A DNA stretch of 64,000 nt from Chelatococcus sp. YT9 (GCF_018398315.1 NZ_JAHBRW010000001.1:3728501-3792500), one strand, 5' to 3'. Shown: positions 45,562 to 55,298, numbered from the stretch's first letter. Translations and numbers: made by a program. Notes: generated by a model from the sequence alone, not told the origin.

Positions 45562-46125
45562 TCAGTTGCCGCAGCGCGCGAAAATGAACGTGCCGTACCG
45601 GCGATTCGCGTCAGGGTCGACGAAGCGCATCACGAGGAACTCGCCATTGTAGGAGAGAACTTCGCGGTCCTGCGGATGGCCGGCCGGAGCCTCGAAGCCG
45701 ATGTAGGTCCTGCCATCGGCGCCGCGCTTGAGGGCCAGCTCATAGAGCTGCGCGTCGTCGGCGACATGCATCATCACGCCGTTGGTCGGGCCCTTGGTGA
45801 TGACGTAGGGCTGGCTGCACTGCGCGCGGGCCTGGGCCTCGGTGCGCTTGCGATCCTTCTCCTCATGGAACGACGCTATGCCCCAGCGTCCGACGAGCTG
45901 GTCGCGGGTAATCGCAAGGCCCGCGGGCGCTGTTTGGCTGAAGCTCTGCCGCTCTTCCGGCATCATGGCGCAGCCTGTCAGGGTGAGGGTGCCCAGCAGA
46001 AGGGCAGCAATCGCGGCGCCGCGAGTGCGCGAAGATTGCAAGTTGTTCGGAGGCAACTGTTGGGAAGGCTTGTCCGGGTGAGCCGCCATGAAGGCTCGGC
46101 CGCCAATAGAGTGTAGCCCGTGCAT
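45562..46125 (-). CDS. Lipoprotein of unknown function
   Basis: The 187-residue protein has an internal hydrophobic segment ending in a lipobox (LLLGTLTLTGC, Cys at about residue 52). An unusually long 35-residue N-terminal extension precedes it. A globular domain (LVGRWGIASFHEE, PYVITKGPTNGVMMHVADD, FLVMRFVDPDANRRYGTFIFARC) follows. The fold resembles small periplasmic barrel inhibitors. The ATG at 46125 follows GGGAGGAACG. An ATG at 46089 would give a more normal signal length. Confidence 0.68.
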   Translation of the reverse strand: MHGLHSIGGRAFMAAHPDKPSQQLPPNNLQSSRTRGAAIAALLLGTLTLTGCAMMPEERQSFSQTAPAGLAITRDQLVGRWGIASFHEEKDRKRTEAQARAQCSQPYVITKGPTNGVMMHVADDAQLYELALKRGADGRTYIGFEAPAGHPQDREVLSYNGEFLVMRFVDPDANRRYGTFIFARCGN

Positions 46126-46342
46126 CGTTCCTCCCACGTCTCAGCACTGGACAGTCAGGATTGCTTTTGCTGTGCAACCCAGACGTCTAGCATAAGCTAT
46201 AGTATGAGAAGGTGATGACGGAAAGAGCAAGACGCACCAGCGCGCGGCCTAGCCGCGCGGGCGGGGCTGTCGTCTTGTGGTCGACCGTTGAGAGGACGTC
46301 GCGGCGCCGGATCAACCGTTCCGCGCCGCCTTCCTCGCCGCG

Positions 46343-48265
46343 TCAGTGTTCCCTGAAGGCGCCGGACATGGCGTCTGTGAGGGGTCTCATGAGGTAGCTC
46401 ATGACGGTCCGCTCGCCTGTATTGAAGATGATTTCGGCGGGCATACCGGGTCTGAGGCGTCCCTTGAGCTCGGAGGGGATATCGGTATCGGCGACGGAGA
46501 TGAGGGCGAGGTAGTAGGGTTCGCGGGTCTGCTCGTCGACGAGGCGGTCGCGGGAGACGTTGCGCAGGGTGCCGAGGATGAGCGGCGTGGTGCGCGAGTG
46601 GAAGGCCGGGAAGCGGACTTCCGTTGATGTTTCCGTCCTGAGATTGTCGATATCGGTGACCTGGACGCGGGCCTCGATGACGAGCTCGTCGTCCTGGGGA
46701 ACGATCTCGACGAGGGTGTCGCCGGGGCGTACGACGGCGCCGACGGTGAAGATGCGCTGATTGATGTTCTGGGCTTCGCCGGCGCGTGGCGCGCGGATTT
46801 CGGTGCGGCGCAGGACATCCTCGGTGACGTTGAGCTTCTCGCGCATGTCGCCGAGCTTCTGGCGGATGTCGAGGAGCTGGGCGCCGACCTCCTCGATGAA
46901 CTTCTGGCGGGTCTGGGTCGCCTGCAGGTTCATCTCGCCGATATTGTTCTGGGCCTTGGCGGCATCGGCGAGGTTGCGGCCGACGACGCCGTCGAGGCGG
47001 GCCTTCTCACGCTCCAGCGCCGACTGGCGCGACTTCGGGACGAGACCCTTGAGGGCGAGGTCGCGGATGCCGACGAGCTCGTCGTTGATGAAGTAGAGCT
47101 GCTGCTCGGCGGATTTGCGCTCACGGTCGAGGCCGTCGATCTCGGCCTTGAGCTGGTCGACGCGACCGTTGATGATGTTGAGCTGGCCGGTGATGGAGGC
47201 GCGCCGGTCGGTGAACTGGGCGGTCTCGTCGGCGATGACCCGCTTGACCACCGGATCGTCGGGATGGTCGACGAGGAGGGCGGGGAAGGTGATCGCCGGG
47301 GCGTCGTCGCGCTCGGCGACGAGGCGGGCCTCGAGCGCCAGGCCCGCATACACCTGGTTGCGCACCGCGTCGCGGTTGGCGAGCGCGGTGGTGTCCTCGA
47401 GGCGGAACAGGAGGTCGCCCTCCTCGACCTTCTGGCCCTCGCGGACCTTGATCTCCTTGATGATGCCGCCTTCCAGGTGCTGCACGACCTGGCGCTTACT
47501 CTCCACGGAGATGACACCCGGCGCCACGACGCCGGCGTCGATATTGGCGAGCGCGGCCCAGCCGCCCATGACGCCGAAGGTGAAGATGATGATGGCATAG
47601 CCGGTCAGCGCGATGCGGCGGAAGTCGCTGTCGGGCTTGCCCGGGGAGCCGGTGCCGTCGCTGCCGCCTTCCGCCTTGTCGCGCTTGCTCTTGCCCAGGC
47701 TGAGGGCGGCATCGATGGCCTTTTCGAGGAAGGGCAGCTTGCGTCCGGTTTTGTCCTGCATGGCCTTGTTCTGCAGAGGCTGGCCCTGGATGGCCTCATG
47801 GGCCGGCACCTTCGCCGGCGTGATGGCGGCGAAGGGGGTGGACCCCGCTGTTTCGCCCTCGAACCTCGCTCCCGAAACGTCTTCCGGCGCGGCGGCTGTC
47901 GCCGCGGGGCCGGCGGGTCGCGCTCCGGCCGGAAGGGGAGGGGTGGGCTGGCCCGACATGGGTTGGCCCATGGTGGGCTGGCCCATGCTGGCCTGGCTTT
48001 GAGGGGGCTGGTTTGGCGGAATGGGTCTGCCGAAGGTCAGCGGCCGCGGAAAGCGCGTGCTCTCGCCGTCGGCGCCGGCCGGGACGCCGCCGGGGGCTGA
48101 CACGGCCACCCGCGAATGGTGACCCGCAACGGGCTGTGCGAACAGGGACTGGCTCGATGCGGGCGGGTTGGGGGCGGGCTGGTTTGGGGCCTGCCCTGTC
48201 TCGGCCTGCACAGGCGCTTTCTGCACAGGAGCCTTCTGCACCGGGGGGATCTTCTGCTCGGACAT
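46343..48265 (-). CDS. Type I secretion membrane fusion protein (HlyD/PrtE family)
   Basis: The 640-residue protein has an unusual cytoplasmic N-terminal extension of about 210 residues, rich in Pro, Gln and Ala, with PPVQKAPVQKAPVQ and MGQPTMGQPMSGQP repeats. One membrane helix (IALTGYAIIIFTFGVMGGWAAL), a lipoyl-like half motif (HLEGGIIKEIKVREGQKVEEGDLL), long coiled coils and a C-terminal beta-barrel part follow. PrtE-type adaptors normally have about 440 residues. It joins the ABC exporter to an outer-membrane TolC. It lies 225 bases after the ABC gene. Confidence 0.9.
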   Translation of the reverse strand: MSEQKIPPVQKAPVQKAPVQAETGQAPNQPAPNPPASSQSLFAQPVAGHHSRVAVSAPGGVPAGADGESTRFPRPLTFGRPIPPNQPPQSQASMGQPTMGQPMSGQPTPPLPAGARPAGPAATAAAPEDVSGARFEGETAGSTPFAAITPAKVPAHEAIQGQPLQNKAMQDKTGRKLPFLEKAIDAALSLGKSKRDKAEGGSDGTGSPGKPDSDFRRIALTGYAIIIFTFGVMGGWAALANIDAGVVAPGVISVESKRQVVQHLEGGIIKEIKVREGQKVEEGDLLFRLEDTTALANRDAVRNQVYAGLALEARLVAERDDAPAITFPALLVDHPDDPVVKRVIADETAQFTDRRASITGQLNIINGRVDQLKAEIDGLDRERKSAEQQLYFINDELVGIRDLALKGLVPKSRQSALEREKARLDGVVGRNLADAAKAQNNIGEMNLQATQTRQKFIEEVGAQLLDIRQKLGDMREKLNVTEDVLRRTEIRAPRAGEAQNINQRIFTVGAVVRPGDTLVEIVPQDDELVIEARVQVTDIDNLRTETSTEVRFPAFHSRTTPLILGTLRNVSRDRLVDEQTREPYYLALISVADTDIPSELKGRLRPGMPAEIIFNTGERTVMSYLMRPLTDAMSGAFREH

Positions 48266-48490
48266 CAACCACGCTCCAGCGTCACAGACCAGACTCCGGA
48301 CCAAGCCGGAGGAACAACAGGGACAAGCGCTGTCCGGACCACGCGGCAACCGGGCCAGCGAACATAAACACCGGCGCCGCCGCTCGCCACAGGAGAGCCG
48401 CCGGCTCCGATCACATCGGTGTTAGCCCCCTCGGGGGTCATTGGGCGGCCGCTTGAGGTCACGCGAGGCCCCTTTGGAGGCCAGGCTTGC

Positions 48491-50272
48491 TCAACCCGGC
48501 GCGGCGGCCGCGGCGATGCCCGGCTGGCCGGGGGCGGCGGTCGCCGGCCCTGCGCCCTGCGGCCCGACGATGCGCGGCCCGAGCACCTTGGCCAGCACCT
48601 CGTCGCGCGGCCCGAAGGCCTGCACGCCACCTTCCGCCAGCACCAGGATGGAATCGCACAAGGCCAGGGAATTGGTCTTGTGGCTGATCAGGATCACCGT
48701 GCGCCCGGCCGCCTTCAGCTGGCGGATCGCCGTCATCAGCGCCTGCTCGCCGGCCGCGTCGAGGCTCGCATTCGGCTCGTCCAGCACCAGGATCGGCGGC
48801 GACCCGTAAAGGGCCCGCGCCAGTCCCACGCGCTGGCGCTGGCCGCCCGACAGGGCCTGCCCGCCTTCGCCGATCTGCGTGTTGTAGCCGTCCGGCAGGC
48901 GCTGGATCATCTCATGCACGCCGGCCAGCTGCGCCGCCCCCACGATCCCCGCCTCGTCCATGTCGCCGAAGCGCGCGATGTTCTCGGCGATGGAGCCGGA
49001 GAACAGCTCCACGTCCTGCGGCAGATAGCCGAGGAAGCGCCCGAGCTGCTCGGGATCCCAATGGGTCAGGTCCGATCCGTCGAGCCGCACACAGCCCGCT
49101 GCCGCCGGCCACACCCCGACGAGCGCCCGCGCCAGGCTCGACTTGCCCGCAGCGCTCGGCCCGATGACACCCAGCACCGTGCCCGCCGGCACCGCGAAGG
49201 AGATGCCCTTCAGCACCGGCACGTCCCGCGTCGGCACCCGCACGATCAGGTTCTCGACCGAGATGTCACCCTTCGGATCCGGCAGACGCATGCGCGCGCC
49301 CGGCGCCGGCAGCGCCCGCAACAGGCCCTGCACGCGCTCATAGGCCGAGCGCATGTTGATCAGCGACTTCCAGTTGCTGATCGCCATCTCGATCGGCTGC
49401 ACGCAGCGCCCCACGATGATCGAGGCCGCGATCATCATGCCCGGCGAGATCTCCCGCTTGATGGCGAGATAGGCTCCGACCCCCAGGATCAGGCTCTGCA
49501 TGAAGGCGCGGTTGAACTTGATGCCCGCCATCAGCCCGCCGGCCCGGTCGGAGGCCTGCGCCTGGTGGCCAAGCGCGTCGTAGTGGTGCTTCACCCACTT
49601 CTCGCGCAGCCGTCCCACCATCCCCATCGCCTGCAGCACCTCCGCATTGCGGAAGGTGGTCAGCGCTTGGTTCTGCGCCGTGATATTGGCCTTCGTCGCC
49701 TGGTCGAGCACCGGCCGCGTCGCACGGTCGTTCGCAAAGGCCAGCGCCGCCGAGATCAAGGCCGTGATGATCGCCAGGATCCCGTACCAGGGATGCAGCA
49801 GCGTTGCCGCGATGATGTAGATCGGCACCCACGGCACGTCGCAGAAGGTGATCAGCCCCTGGCCCGTGAAGAACTCCCGGATGCTGTCGACGTCGCGCAG
49901 GGCCTGCACATGGCCAGGACCGGGCTGGCGCAGCGAGGCCCGCTGCACCGCATTGAACGCATCCGCGTTCACCTCCTCGTCAAACCGGACACCCGCGCGC
50001 ACCAGAAGGCGCGTCCTGAGGCTCTCCAGCGAGGCCGAAACAAGATACAAAATCGCGATCAGGATCGTCAGGACAACAAGTGTCGTCAGGTTCCGGCTCG
50101 ACAGGACGCGGTCATAGACCTGCATCATGTACAACGAACCCGTCAAACCCAGAAGATTGATGAAAAACGAGAAAATGATCGCCGTCACAAACGCGGGTCG
50201 CGTCGCGCGGATCGCCGCGTTCAGCGCCGTCGGAGCCTTCTTACCCCCACCCATAATCCCCGCCTGTGACAT
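48491..50272 (-). CDS. Type I secretion ABC transporter (PrtD family)
   Basis: The 593-residue half-transporter has about six membrane helices (from AFVTAIIFSFFINLLGL) and an ATPase domain with Walker A GPSAAGKSS, signature LSGGQRQRVGLARAL and Walker B ILVLDEPNASLD. There is no C39 peptidase domain, as expected for the PrtD/RsaD class that exports RTX and S-layer proteins. The ATG at 50272 gives MSQAG. It is followed by the fusion protein gene and preceded by two large substrates. Confidence 0.92.
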   Translation of the reverse strand: MSQAGIMGGGKKAPTALNAAIRATRPAFVTAIIFSFFINLLGLTGSLYMMQVYDRVLSSRNLTTLVVLTILIAILYLVSASLESLRTRLLVRAGVRFDEEVNADAFNAVQRASLRQPGPGHVQALRDVDSIREFFTGQGLITFCDVPWVPIYIIAATLLHPWYGILAIITALISAALAFANDRATRPVLDQATKANITAQNQALTTFRNAEVLQAMGMVGRLREKWVKHHYDALGHQAQASDRAGGLMAGIKFNRAFMQSLILGVGAYLAIKREISPGMMIAASIIVGRCVQPIEMAISNWKSLINMRSAYERVQGLLRALPAPGARMRLPDPKGDISVENLIVRVPTRDVPVLKGISFAVPAGTVLGVIGPSAAGKSSLARALVGVWPAAAGCVRLDGSDLTHWDPEQLGRFLGYLPQDVELFSGSIAENIARFGDMDEAGIVGAAQLAGVHEMIQRLPDGYNTQIGEGGQALSGGQRQRVGLARALYGSPPILVLDEPNASLDAAGEQALMTAIRQLKAAGRTVILISHKTNSLALCDSILVLAEGGVQAFGPRDEVLAKVLGPRIVGPQGAGPATAAPGQPGIAAAAAPG

Positions 50273-50394
50273 CAATCTACGCTCCAATCCCGATAAGCCA
50301 TCATACGGGGTTTCATAAGCACTGTATATCGCACCAACCCAAACTTATGGAGGCAATTACCACAGCAGGCATTCCTGATGTGAGGCAAGGCGAG

Positions 50395-50422
50395 ACGGCG
50401 GCGGAGCATTCTCCGCCGCCGT
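50395..50422 (-). terminator. GC-rich hairpin after the repeat protein gene
   Basis: A perfect 12-bp stem (50395-50406 with 50411-50422, loop four bases) lies 50 bases downstream of the repeat-protein stop and upstream of the ABC gene. There is no T tract, so it may stabilise the mRNA or attenuate read-through into the exporter genes. Confidence 0.6.
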
Positions 50423-50471
50423 TTGCGCTGTCGGTTGCCGGGACGGGGCGGGAATCTCCGCCCGTCGGACG

Positions 50472-52586
50472 TCAGACGAAGTCTGAATGGTCGATGACGC
50501 CCGTGTATCCCGTGACCTTGATGATCACGTCGTCGGCGCCAAATGCCGCACCTGTATCGCGGGCGGCAACGAGATAAACATCCCCACCATAACCGAACAA
50601 ACCCGCTGTGTTATGGCTGCCGTCCAGTTCACCGCCTGCATGGAACAGCCCATCAACGGCCTCCTTCAGCGTAGCGCCGGTGATGGCCTGAACGCGGGAG
50701 GTGTTGGCGACGAGATCAATGTCGAACGCGAAGTCGACCGTGTCGACCCGACCTTTGATGTTCTGGGTGCCGAGGTTCAGACCGTCGATCACCTTTTCTG
50801 CGTCGCCGTCTTGGTTGAAGCCGCCGGAGTCGACGGTGTAGTTGGTGCCGGTGTCGGTCGACGTTCCCTTGACGGTTCCATCCTTGGCGCCATCGCCACT
50901 GTCGGTGCCGTCCGTGCCGTTGCCATGAGTGTTGGTGCCGTCGGTGCCGCTGGTGTTGGTACCGTTAGTACCGTCCGTGCCATTGCCATTGGTGTTGGTG
51001 CCGTCGGTGCCGCTGGTGTTGGTGCCGTCAGTACCGTCCGTGCCATTGCCATTGGTGTTGGTGCCGTCGGTGCCGCTGGTGTTGGTGCCGTCAGTACCGT
51101 CCGTGCCGTTGCCATGAGTGTTGGTACCGTCGGTGCCGCTGGTGTTGGTACCGTTAGTACCGTCCGTGCCATTGCCATTGGTGTTGGTGCCGTCGGTGCC
51201 GCTGGTGTTGGTGCCGTCAGTACCGTCCGTGCCGTTGCCATGAGTGTTGGTACCGTCGGTGCCGCTGGTGTTGGTGCCGTCAGTACCGTCCGTGCCGTTG
51301 CCATGAGTGTTGGTACCGTCGGTGCCGCTGGTGTTGGTACCGTCAGTACCGTCCGTGCCGTTGTCACCCGTGTTGGTGCCATCGGTGCCGTCAGTGCCGG
51401 TCCCGGATGTGGGCTTCTCATAGGGGGTCTTGGCAACGTTTATCGATGTGCCATTCCACTCGTCCATATGCGCCGAAACGTCGCCGCCCTTCAGGCCCGC
51501 GTCGCCATGGATGACGAGCGTGTTCCCGTCGGCAATCACCTTGCCGCCGGTCAGCGCCTCGATTGGCCCTTTGTTCAGCTCCACGAACCTCGCAAGCGAG
51601 CCTGCCGTGTCGATACCGAACACGCCGTAGGAGGAGTAGACGTGCTCCCCAATGGTGAGCTGGAACTGCTGGTGCTGCATCCACGGCCCGATCGTGATGC
51701 GGTACTCGCTCGATGTCGGCGTGGTTGCAGGCGGCTCGAAGGCGGCGCTTCCGGCGGCCGCAGTAGCCTGCTCCACGTGCAGGACAGCGGGCGAGTCAGA
51801 GCCTACGCCGCTTTTTTCCAGATAGGCGGAGATGGCGCCGCCCTTCAGCGAAGCCGCGCCCATGATCGCAAGGTCGCCATCCTGAACGACGAGCTTTCCC
51901 CCGGTGAGCGCTTCGATGGCAGCGCCATTCGCGTCCACGAACTGGGAGAGGGAGGTGGACCGATTGGCGTCACCACTGCCATAGAAGGCATGCTCGCCAA
52001 TATTGATGTGCAGCGTATCGGAGGCGTCCCAGTCGGCCACGTCGATGATTGCCTGCGCCGTACCAGAGACATGCGCGCCGTCGGTGGTGACCGGCTCGGT
52101 GCTGTGTTCGGGAATGGCAGCGGGCATGCCTTTCGTCGTCACGCTGACGAGGCTGTCCTGCGCGAGGCCGTCGCCATGCGCTGGCGCATGCAAGCTCTTG
52201 CCGCGGTCCATGGCGGCGGAAACGGGGCCGCCATTGAGATCCGCACCGTCCTTCGCCTGGATGACGATCTCGAAATTGCCGGATCCGCTCTGGGCGGGCC
52301 GCACGAAAACAGTACCGCCGGTCAGGCTCTCGATCGCGGCCTTGTTGAACGCGACGAAGTGGTCAAGCGAGGCTTGACCATTGCATTGCGGGCCGGTGGG
52401 CGTATTCAGGCGAAAACCCTCAACAACGCTCGATGCCGAGAATACATGGCTGCCGATGCTTAGCTTGAGCTGCTCGTAGAGCTGCCATTGCTTCACCTCG
52501 ATGGCGTATTCTTTCAGGGTTGTCGAATTTGTGGCACCAGACATCGGCGCGCCGTCAAGCGCGTCATTTACAGCAATATCAGTCAC
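50472..52586 (-). CDS. Modular repeat protein, probable type I secretion substrate
   Basis: The 704-residue protein has no N-terminal signal peptide. Three related modules (about residues 22-125, 175-260 and 290-375) share the pattern xxIGxHVF, SLxxFVxxNxxAIEALTGG, then LKGGxxSA. A Gly/Thr/Asp/Asn-rich region with seven 21-residue repeats spans 409-555. A C-terminal domain ending YTGVIDHSDFV looks like an acidic-hydrophobic export signal. I chose a GTG at 52586 because GAGG lies six bases upstream; the frame is open to 52676. The adjacent exporter is the obvious route out. It may be an adhesin or surface-layer accessory protein; the modules match no family I know. Confidence 0.75.
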   Translation of the reverse strand: MTDIAVNDALDGAPMSGATNSTTLKEYAIEVKQWQLYEQLKLSIGSHVFSASSVVEGFRLNTPTGPQCNGQASLDHFVAFNKAAIESLTGGTVFVRPAQSGSGNFEIVIQAKDGADLNGGPVSAAMDRGKSLHAPAHGDGLAQDSLVSVTTKGMPAAIPEHSTEPVTTDGAHVSGTAQAIIDVADWDASDTLHINIGEHAFYGSGDANRSTSLSQFVDANGAAIEALTGGKLVVQDGDLAIMGAASLKGGAISAYLEKSGVGSDSPAVLHVEQATAAAGSAAFEPPATTPTSSEYRITIGPWMQHQQFQLTIGEHVYSSYGVFGIDTAGSLARFVELNKGPIEALTGGKVIADGNTLVIHGDAGLKGGDVSAHMDEWNGTSINVAKTPYEKPTSGTGTDGTDGTNTGDNGTDGTDGTNTSGTDGTNTHGNGTDGTDGTNTSGTDGTNTHGNGTDGTDGTNTSGTDGTNTNGNGTDGTNGTNTSGTDGTNTHGNGTDGTDGTNTSGTDGTNTNGNGTDGTDGTNTSGTDGTNTNGNGTDGTNGTNTSGTDGTNTHGNGTDGTDSGDGAKDGTVKGTSTDTGTNYTVDSGGFNQDGDAEKVIDGLNLGTQNIKGRVDTVDFAFDIDLVANTSRVQAITGATLKEAVDGLFHAGGELDGSHNTAGLFGYGGDVYLVAARDTGAAFGADDVIIKVTGYTGVIDHSDFV
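50922..51362 (-). repeat. Seven tandem 63-bp coding repeats
   Basis: Exactly 441 bases encode seven copies of a 21-residue unit, NGTDGTDGTNTSGTDGTNTH/NG. The only variation is D or N at position 7 and H or N at position 20. Units differ at few silent positions, which points to recent expansion or gene conversion. Copy number should vary between strains. Confidence 0.92.
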
Positions 52587-52765
52587 AGAAAACCTCAAAT
52601 AAAAAAATATATGAATATAATTCCACAAAGCCTTTGTAGTAGAGTGTGTTAACGCCGTCGAGCTGTCTTTGTGCAATAATTATCGCAATATGAGAAGAGA
52701 TATTCGTAATAGTGTTCTATCTTCATTGTTCGTTGAGGCTGAAGCAGCGCGCGACCGGAGCGCTC

Positions 52766-54289
52766 TCACGCTATGCGCAGACGTATCAGGGTCGGCAGCA
52801 GCTCCTCGTGAAAGGTCGACAGACGAGTCTCGATTTCGGCGCGGTTGGCGGCCTCGTCGTGCAACGGCGCGCCGTCCTTCATGAGGCGTTGACCTTGCGC
52901 CGCAAAGATCGACCAAATGAAGCCGACGAGATCATCGGCCTTCTGCCGGCGGGCCAACAGCGCGAGCTGGCTGATGCGGTCCACGGCGATCGCGCCACCG
53001 GTGACGGGCGAGGCGAGATACGACAGCTGACCGCTGTGCCGTGCGGCATTGAGGACAGCGTCGTTGAAATGCGCGGTGCCCACAGCGCGGGCCTCCTCCC
53101 CCTCGAGGGGGAGCGCGGGGCTCGCGGCCCCCTGGCCGACGAGGATCAGCAAGGCCTGGTGGAGACGTTGCCAGCCGATCTTCGCGAGCGCTGGCGTGTT
53201 CAGGAGCTCCCGCACGGATTTGGGGCGTTCGGCAAGAGCCTCGACGAGCGGATCGTAGATCGCCTCCTGCAAGCCGATCGTGCCGACGGGTGTGGTGATG
53301 GAGCGCGCGATGGACTGCGGGGCGCTCGACAGGACAAAACGTTGGGCCGCCCAGGCCTCGAACAGTTGCGCGCCTTCGAGAGGCAGGCGGCCCCGCACGA
53401 AGAGATCGCGACGGAACGGACGGTTCAGGATGATGTCGCTGGTGAGGTCCCGAAAAGCCGCGTCCTTGATCTCGGCGAGGAGCGCCCGCTGCGGCTCGGT
53501 GAAATTGATGGCATCGACGTGATCGGAGAGCTGCACCTGGCCGACGTAGCTCAGCTTGGCGCCCTCGAAGTCGCGGCGCACGTCGGTGCAGTAGAACGGC
53601 GTCCAATCGGCATTGAGATATTCGTGCGCGATATAGGCCTTCTGTTGCTTGCCGAGCCCCTCGAGCCGGCTGCCGACCGTGGGCGACTGGGTGAAATAGC
53701 GGGCCTGGGCGCTCTCCAGCCGCTTCGCAAAGGCGAGGCTCGCGTCGATCCGGTCGAACAACGGACCGGATTGCTGGGCGGCCGCGTCGATGAGCAGGCG
53801 GCGCAGGGGTGCGGCGGCCGCCCAGCCGGGCAGGGCGTTGTAGGACACGTAGAGCAGGCCGCCGGTTTTCAGGTGCTTGCGCGCGATCTCGCGAATGAGG
53901 GCGCGGTTCTCCGCGGAGACCCAGCTATAGACCCCGTGGAGCGCTATGATGTCGAAGGCGCCGAGGTCGGGATCCGCCGCGAGATCCGCGAAGCTTGCCT
54001 CGCGCAGGTCGACGCGCTCGCTCCGCGCCAGCCGCGCCAGATCACAGGCGCCCGCGATATGGGCGGGGTTGAAGTCGATCGCCGTGACCGAGACGTCGGG
54101 ATTGGCGGCGGCGATGATATTGGCCGATATACCCTGGCCGCAGCCGAGCTCGAGATAGCGCAGGCGCCCTGACGGGGGCTTGACGCCACAGGTCAAGGCC
54201 GCGAGTTGCAGACTGAGCGGCACGAGTTCGCGGTAGAAGCCATGCGTATAGCCGACCTCCGTCACGTAGCCATCGCTCCAGTCCGCCAT
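52766..54289 (-). CDS. Class I methyltransferase with regulatory domain
   Basis: The 507-residue protein has a SAM-binding domain (YLELGCGQGISANIIAAANP near residue 45, then VTAIDFNPAHI). A methyltransferase regulatory domain starts near residue 220 (AYIAHEYLNADWTPFYCTDV) and a winged-helix-like C-terminal part follows. It sits between SapC and the repeat protein within the surface-protein locus. It could modify a surface glycan or the exported proteins. The substrate is unknown. Confidence 0.85.
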   Translation of the reverse strand: MADWSDGYVTEVGYTHGFYRELVPLSLQLAALTCGVKPPSGRLRYLELGCGQGISANIIAAANPDVSVTAIDFNPAHIAGACDLARLARSERVDLREASFADLAADPDLGAFDIIALHGVYSWVSAENRALIREIARKHLKTGGLLYVSYNALPGWAAAAPLRRLLIDAAAQQSGPLFDRIDASLAFAKRLESAQARYFTQSPTVGSRLEGLGKQQKAYIAHEYLNADWTPFYCTDVRRDFEGAKLSYVGQVQLSDHVDAINFTEPQRALLAEIKDAAFRDLTSDIILNRPFRRDLFVRGRLPLEGAQLFEAWAAQRFVLSSAPQSIARSITTPVGTIGLQEAIYDPLVEALAERPKSVRELLNTPALAKIGWQRLHQALLILVGQGAASPALPLEGEEARAVGTAHFNDAVLNAARHSGQLSYLASPVTGGAIAVDRISQLALLARRQKADDLVGFIWSIFAAQGQRLMKDGAPLHDEAANRAEIETRLSTFHEELLPTLIRLRIA

Positions 54290-54386
54290 GCGTCACTCCC
54301 GCCCTGCGCTCCCGTTCGGGGATTGTGATCAGCATCGCTTTCAATGCAAGCGGCGCAGCAAAGAAAAGCTGCGGCGCTTCCGTCAT

Positions 54387-54414
54387 AAAAAAAACCCCAG
54401 CTCGTAGGCCGGGG
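54387..54414 (-). terminator. Intrinsic terminator after the SapC gene
   Basis: On the minus strand CCCCGGC and GCTGGGG pair over seven bases (one G-U) around a six-base loop and are followed by eight T residues (54387-54394). It ends the S-layer/SapC transcription unit. Confidence 0.88.
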
Positions 54415-54466
54415 CGAAAACCCGAAACGAAACGCTCCGGGTAAGGGGCGGCGGGCCGAAGCCCAA

Positions 54467-55255
54467 TTAGCTCAGATGCGAAAGGTCGAGGACATCGCTC
54501 TCGAACTGGAACGGGGCGTTGTTCCCACCGGCTTTGGCCACAAGGTCGGGATACTTTCCGCCGATCGGACCCTGGCGGAAATTCGCCCAGGACAGGAGAT
54601 GCGCGTAAATCAGGGGGAGCGCGCCGGATTTGCGGAGAGCGCAAAACTCTGCATCCGGCATATGGTTGAGCTTTTTCTCATCGACGACCCGGAGGCCCTT
54701 AATCTGGTGACCGGAGCCGTCTGCCTTGCGAATGACAAGGTTGCGCTCCGCGAGCAGACCAAATGAGGAAATCGCGCTCACCATGGCCTTGGTGGTCGCA
54801 ACTTTCTTCTGAACATGCTCCAGAAGCTGCAAGCGCCGCTGCATATGGGGCGTCAGCTGACCTTCAGGCGTGAAAACAGGATGACCACTCGGGTTCTTGA
54901 GATGCGGCGCGTCCGGGTCGAAGAATACAAGCATGCGCTTCTGCTCACCTTCCCCTTGCTCCACAGTTCCGAAAAGAAACGGGTAACGTCGGATATGCGC
55001 AGGAATATAGGTTGCGAGCCAACGGCCATCGTCAGCGATATAGGCGTTCTTTCCGGGCTCAACTCCCAAAAGCGCTGATGGCAGATCGCTCTTATTGTCG
55101 GGGAAAATGATGGGATATTCGCGAGCGATATCGCTCATCTCGTCGAAGACGAAGGGAGCGAGCGTTTCAGCTTTGGCAAAGCTGTAGTCGTTGCTCTCGA
55201 AGACCCGGAGATCGCGGTGCTGCGCGAAAGTCAGGGGAATCTGCGTCTTGAACAT
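54467..55255 (-). CDS. SapC family protein
   Basis: The 262-residue protein has the SapC pattern: FAKAETLAPFVFDEMSDIAREYPIIF, LLGVEPGKNAYIADDGRWLATYIPAHIRRYPF and the late LPLIYAHLLSWANFRQ. The family is named after the Campylobacter S-layer locus and is common beside type I-secreted surface proteins in alphaproteobacteria. It has no signal peptide, so it acts in the cytoplasm, perhaps as a hydroxylase or chaperone for the surface protein. It follows the S-layer-like gene across a strong hairpin. Confidence 0.88.
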   Translation of the reverse strand: MFKTQIPLTFAQHRDLRVFESNDYSFAKAETLAPFVFDEMSDIAREYPIIFPDNKSDLPSALLGVEPGKNAYIADDGRWLATYIPAHIRRYPFLFGTVEQGEGEQKRMLVFFDPDAPHLKNPSGHPVFTPEGQLTPHMQRRLQLLEHVQKKVATTKAMVSAISSFGLLAERNLVIRKADGSGHQIKGLRVVDEKKLNHMPDAEFCALRKSGALPLIYAHLLSWANFRQGPIGGKYPDLVAKAGGNNAPFQFESDVLDLSHLS

Positions 55256-55273
55256 GGCTCTCTCCCAAGCAGA

Positions 55274-55298
55274 AACGGGGGGCGTAGCGCCCCCCGTT
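55274..55298 (-). terminator. Perfect 11-bp hairpin between S-layer-like gene and sapC
   Basis: AACGGGGGGCG (55274-55284) pairs fully with 55288-55298 around a three-base loop. It lies just after the stop of the large surface-protein gene and only 19 bases before the sapC start. It probably acts as an attenuator or mRNA-stabilising stem, so the surface protein is made in great excess over SapC. Confidence 0.8.

Noticed and set aside
50922-51362. CRISPR-like direct repeats
   Set aside because: The repeats are contiguous 63-bp units with no unique spacers and are in frame within a long coding sequence, so they are a coding minisatellite.
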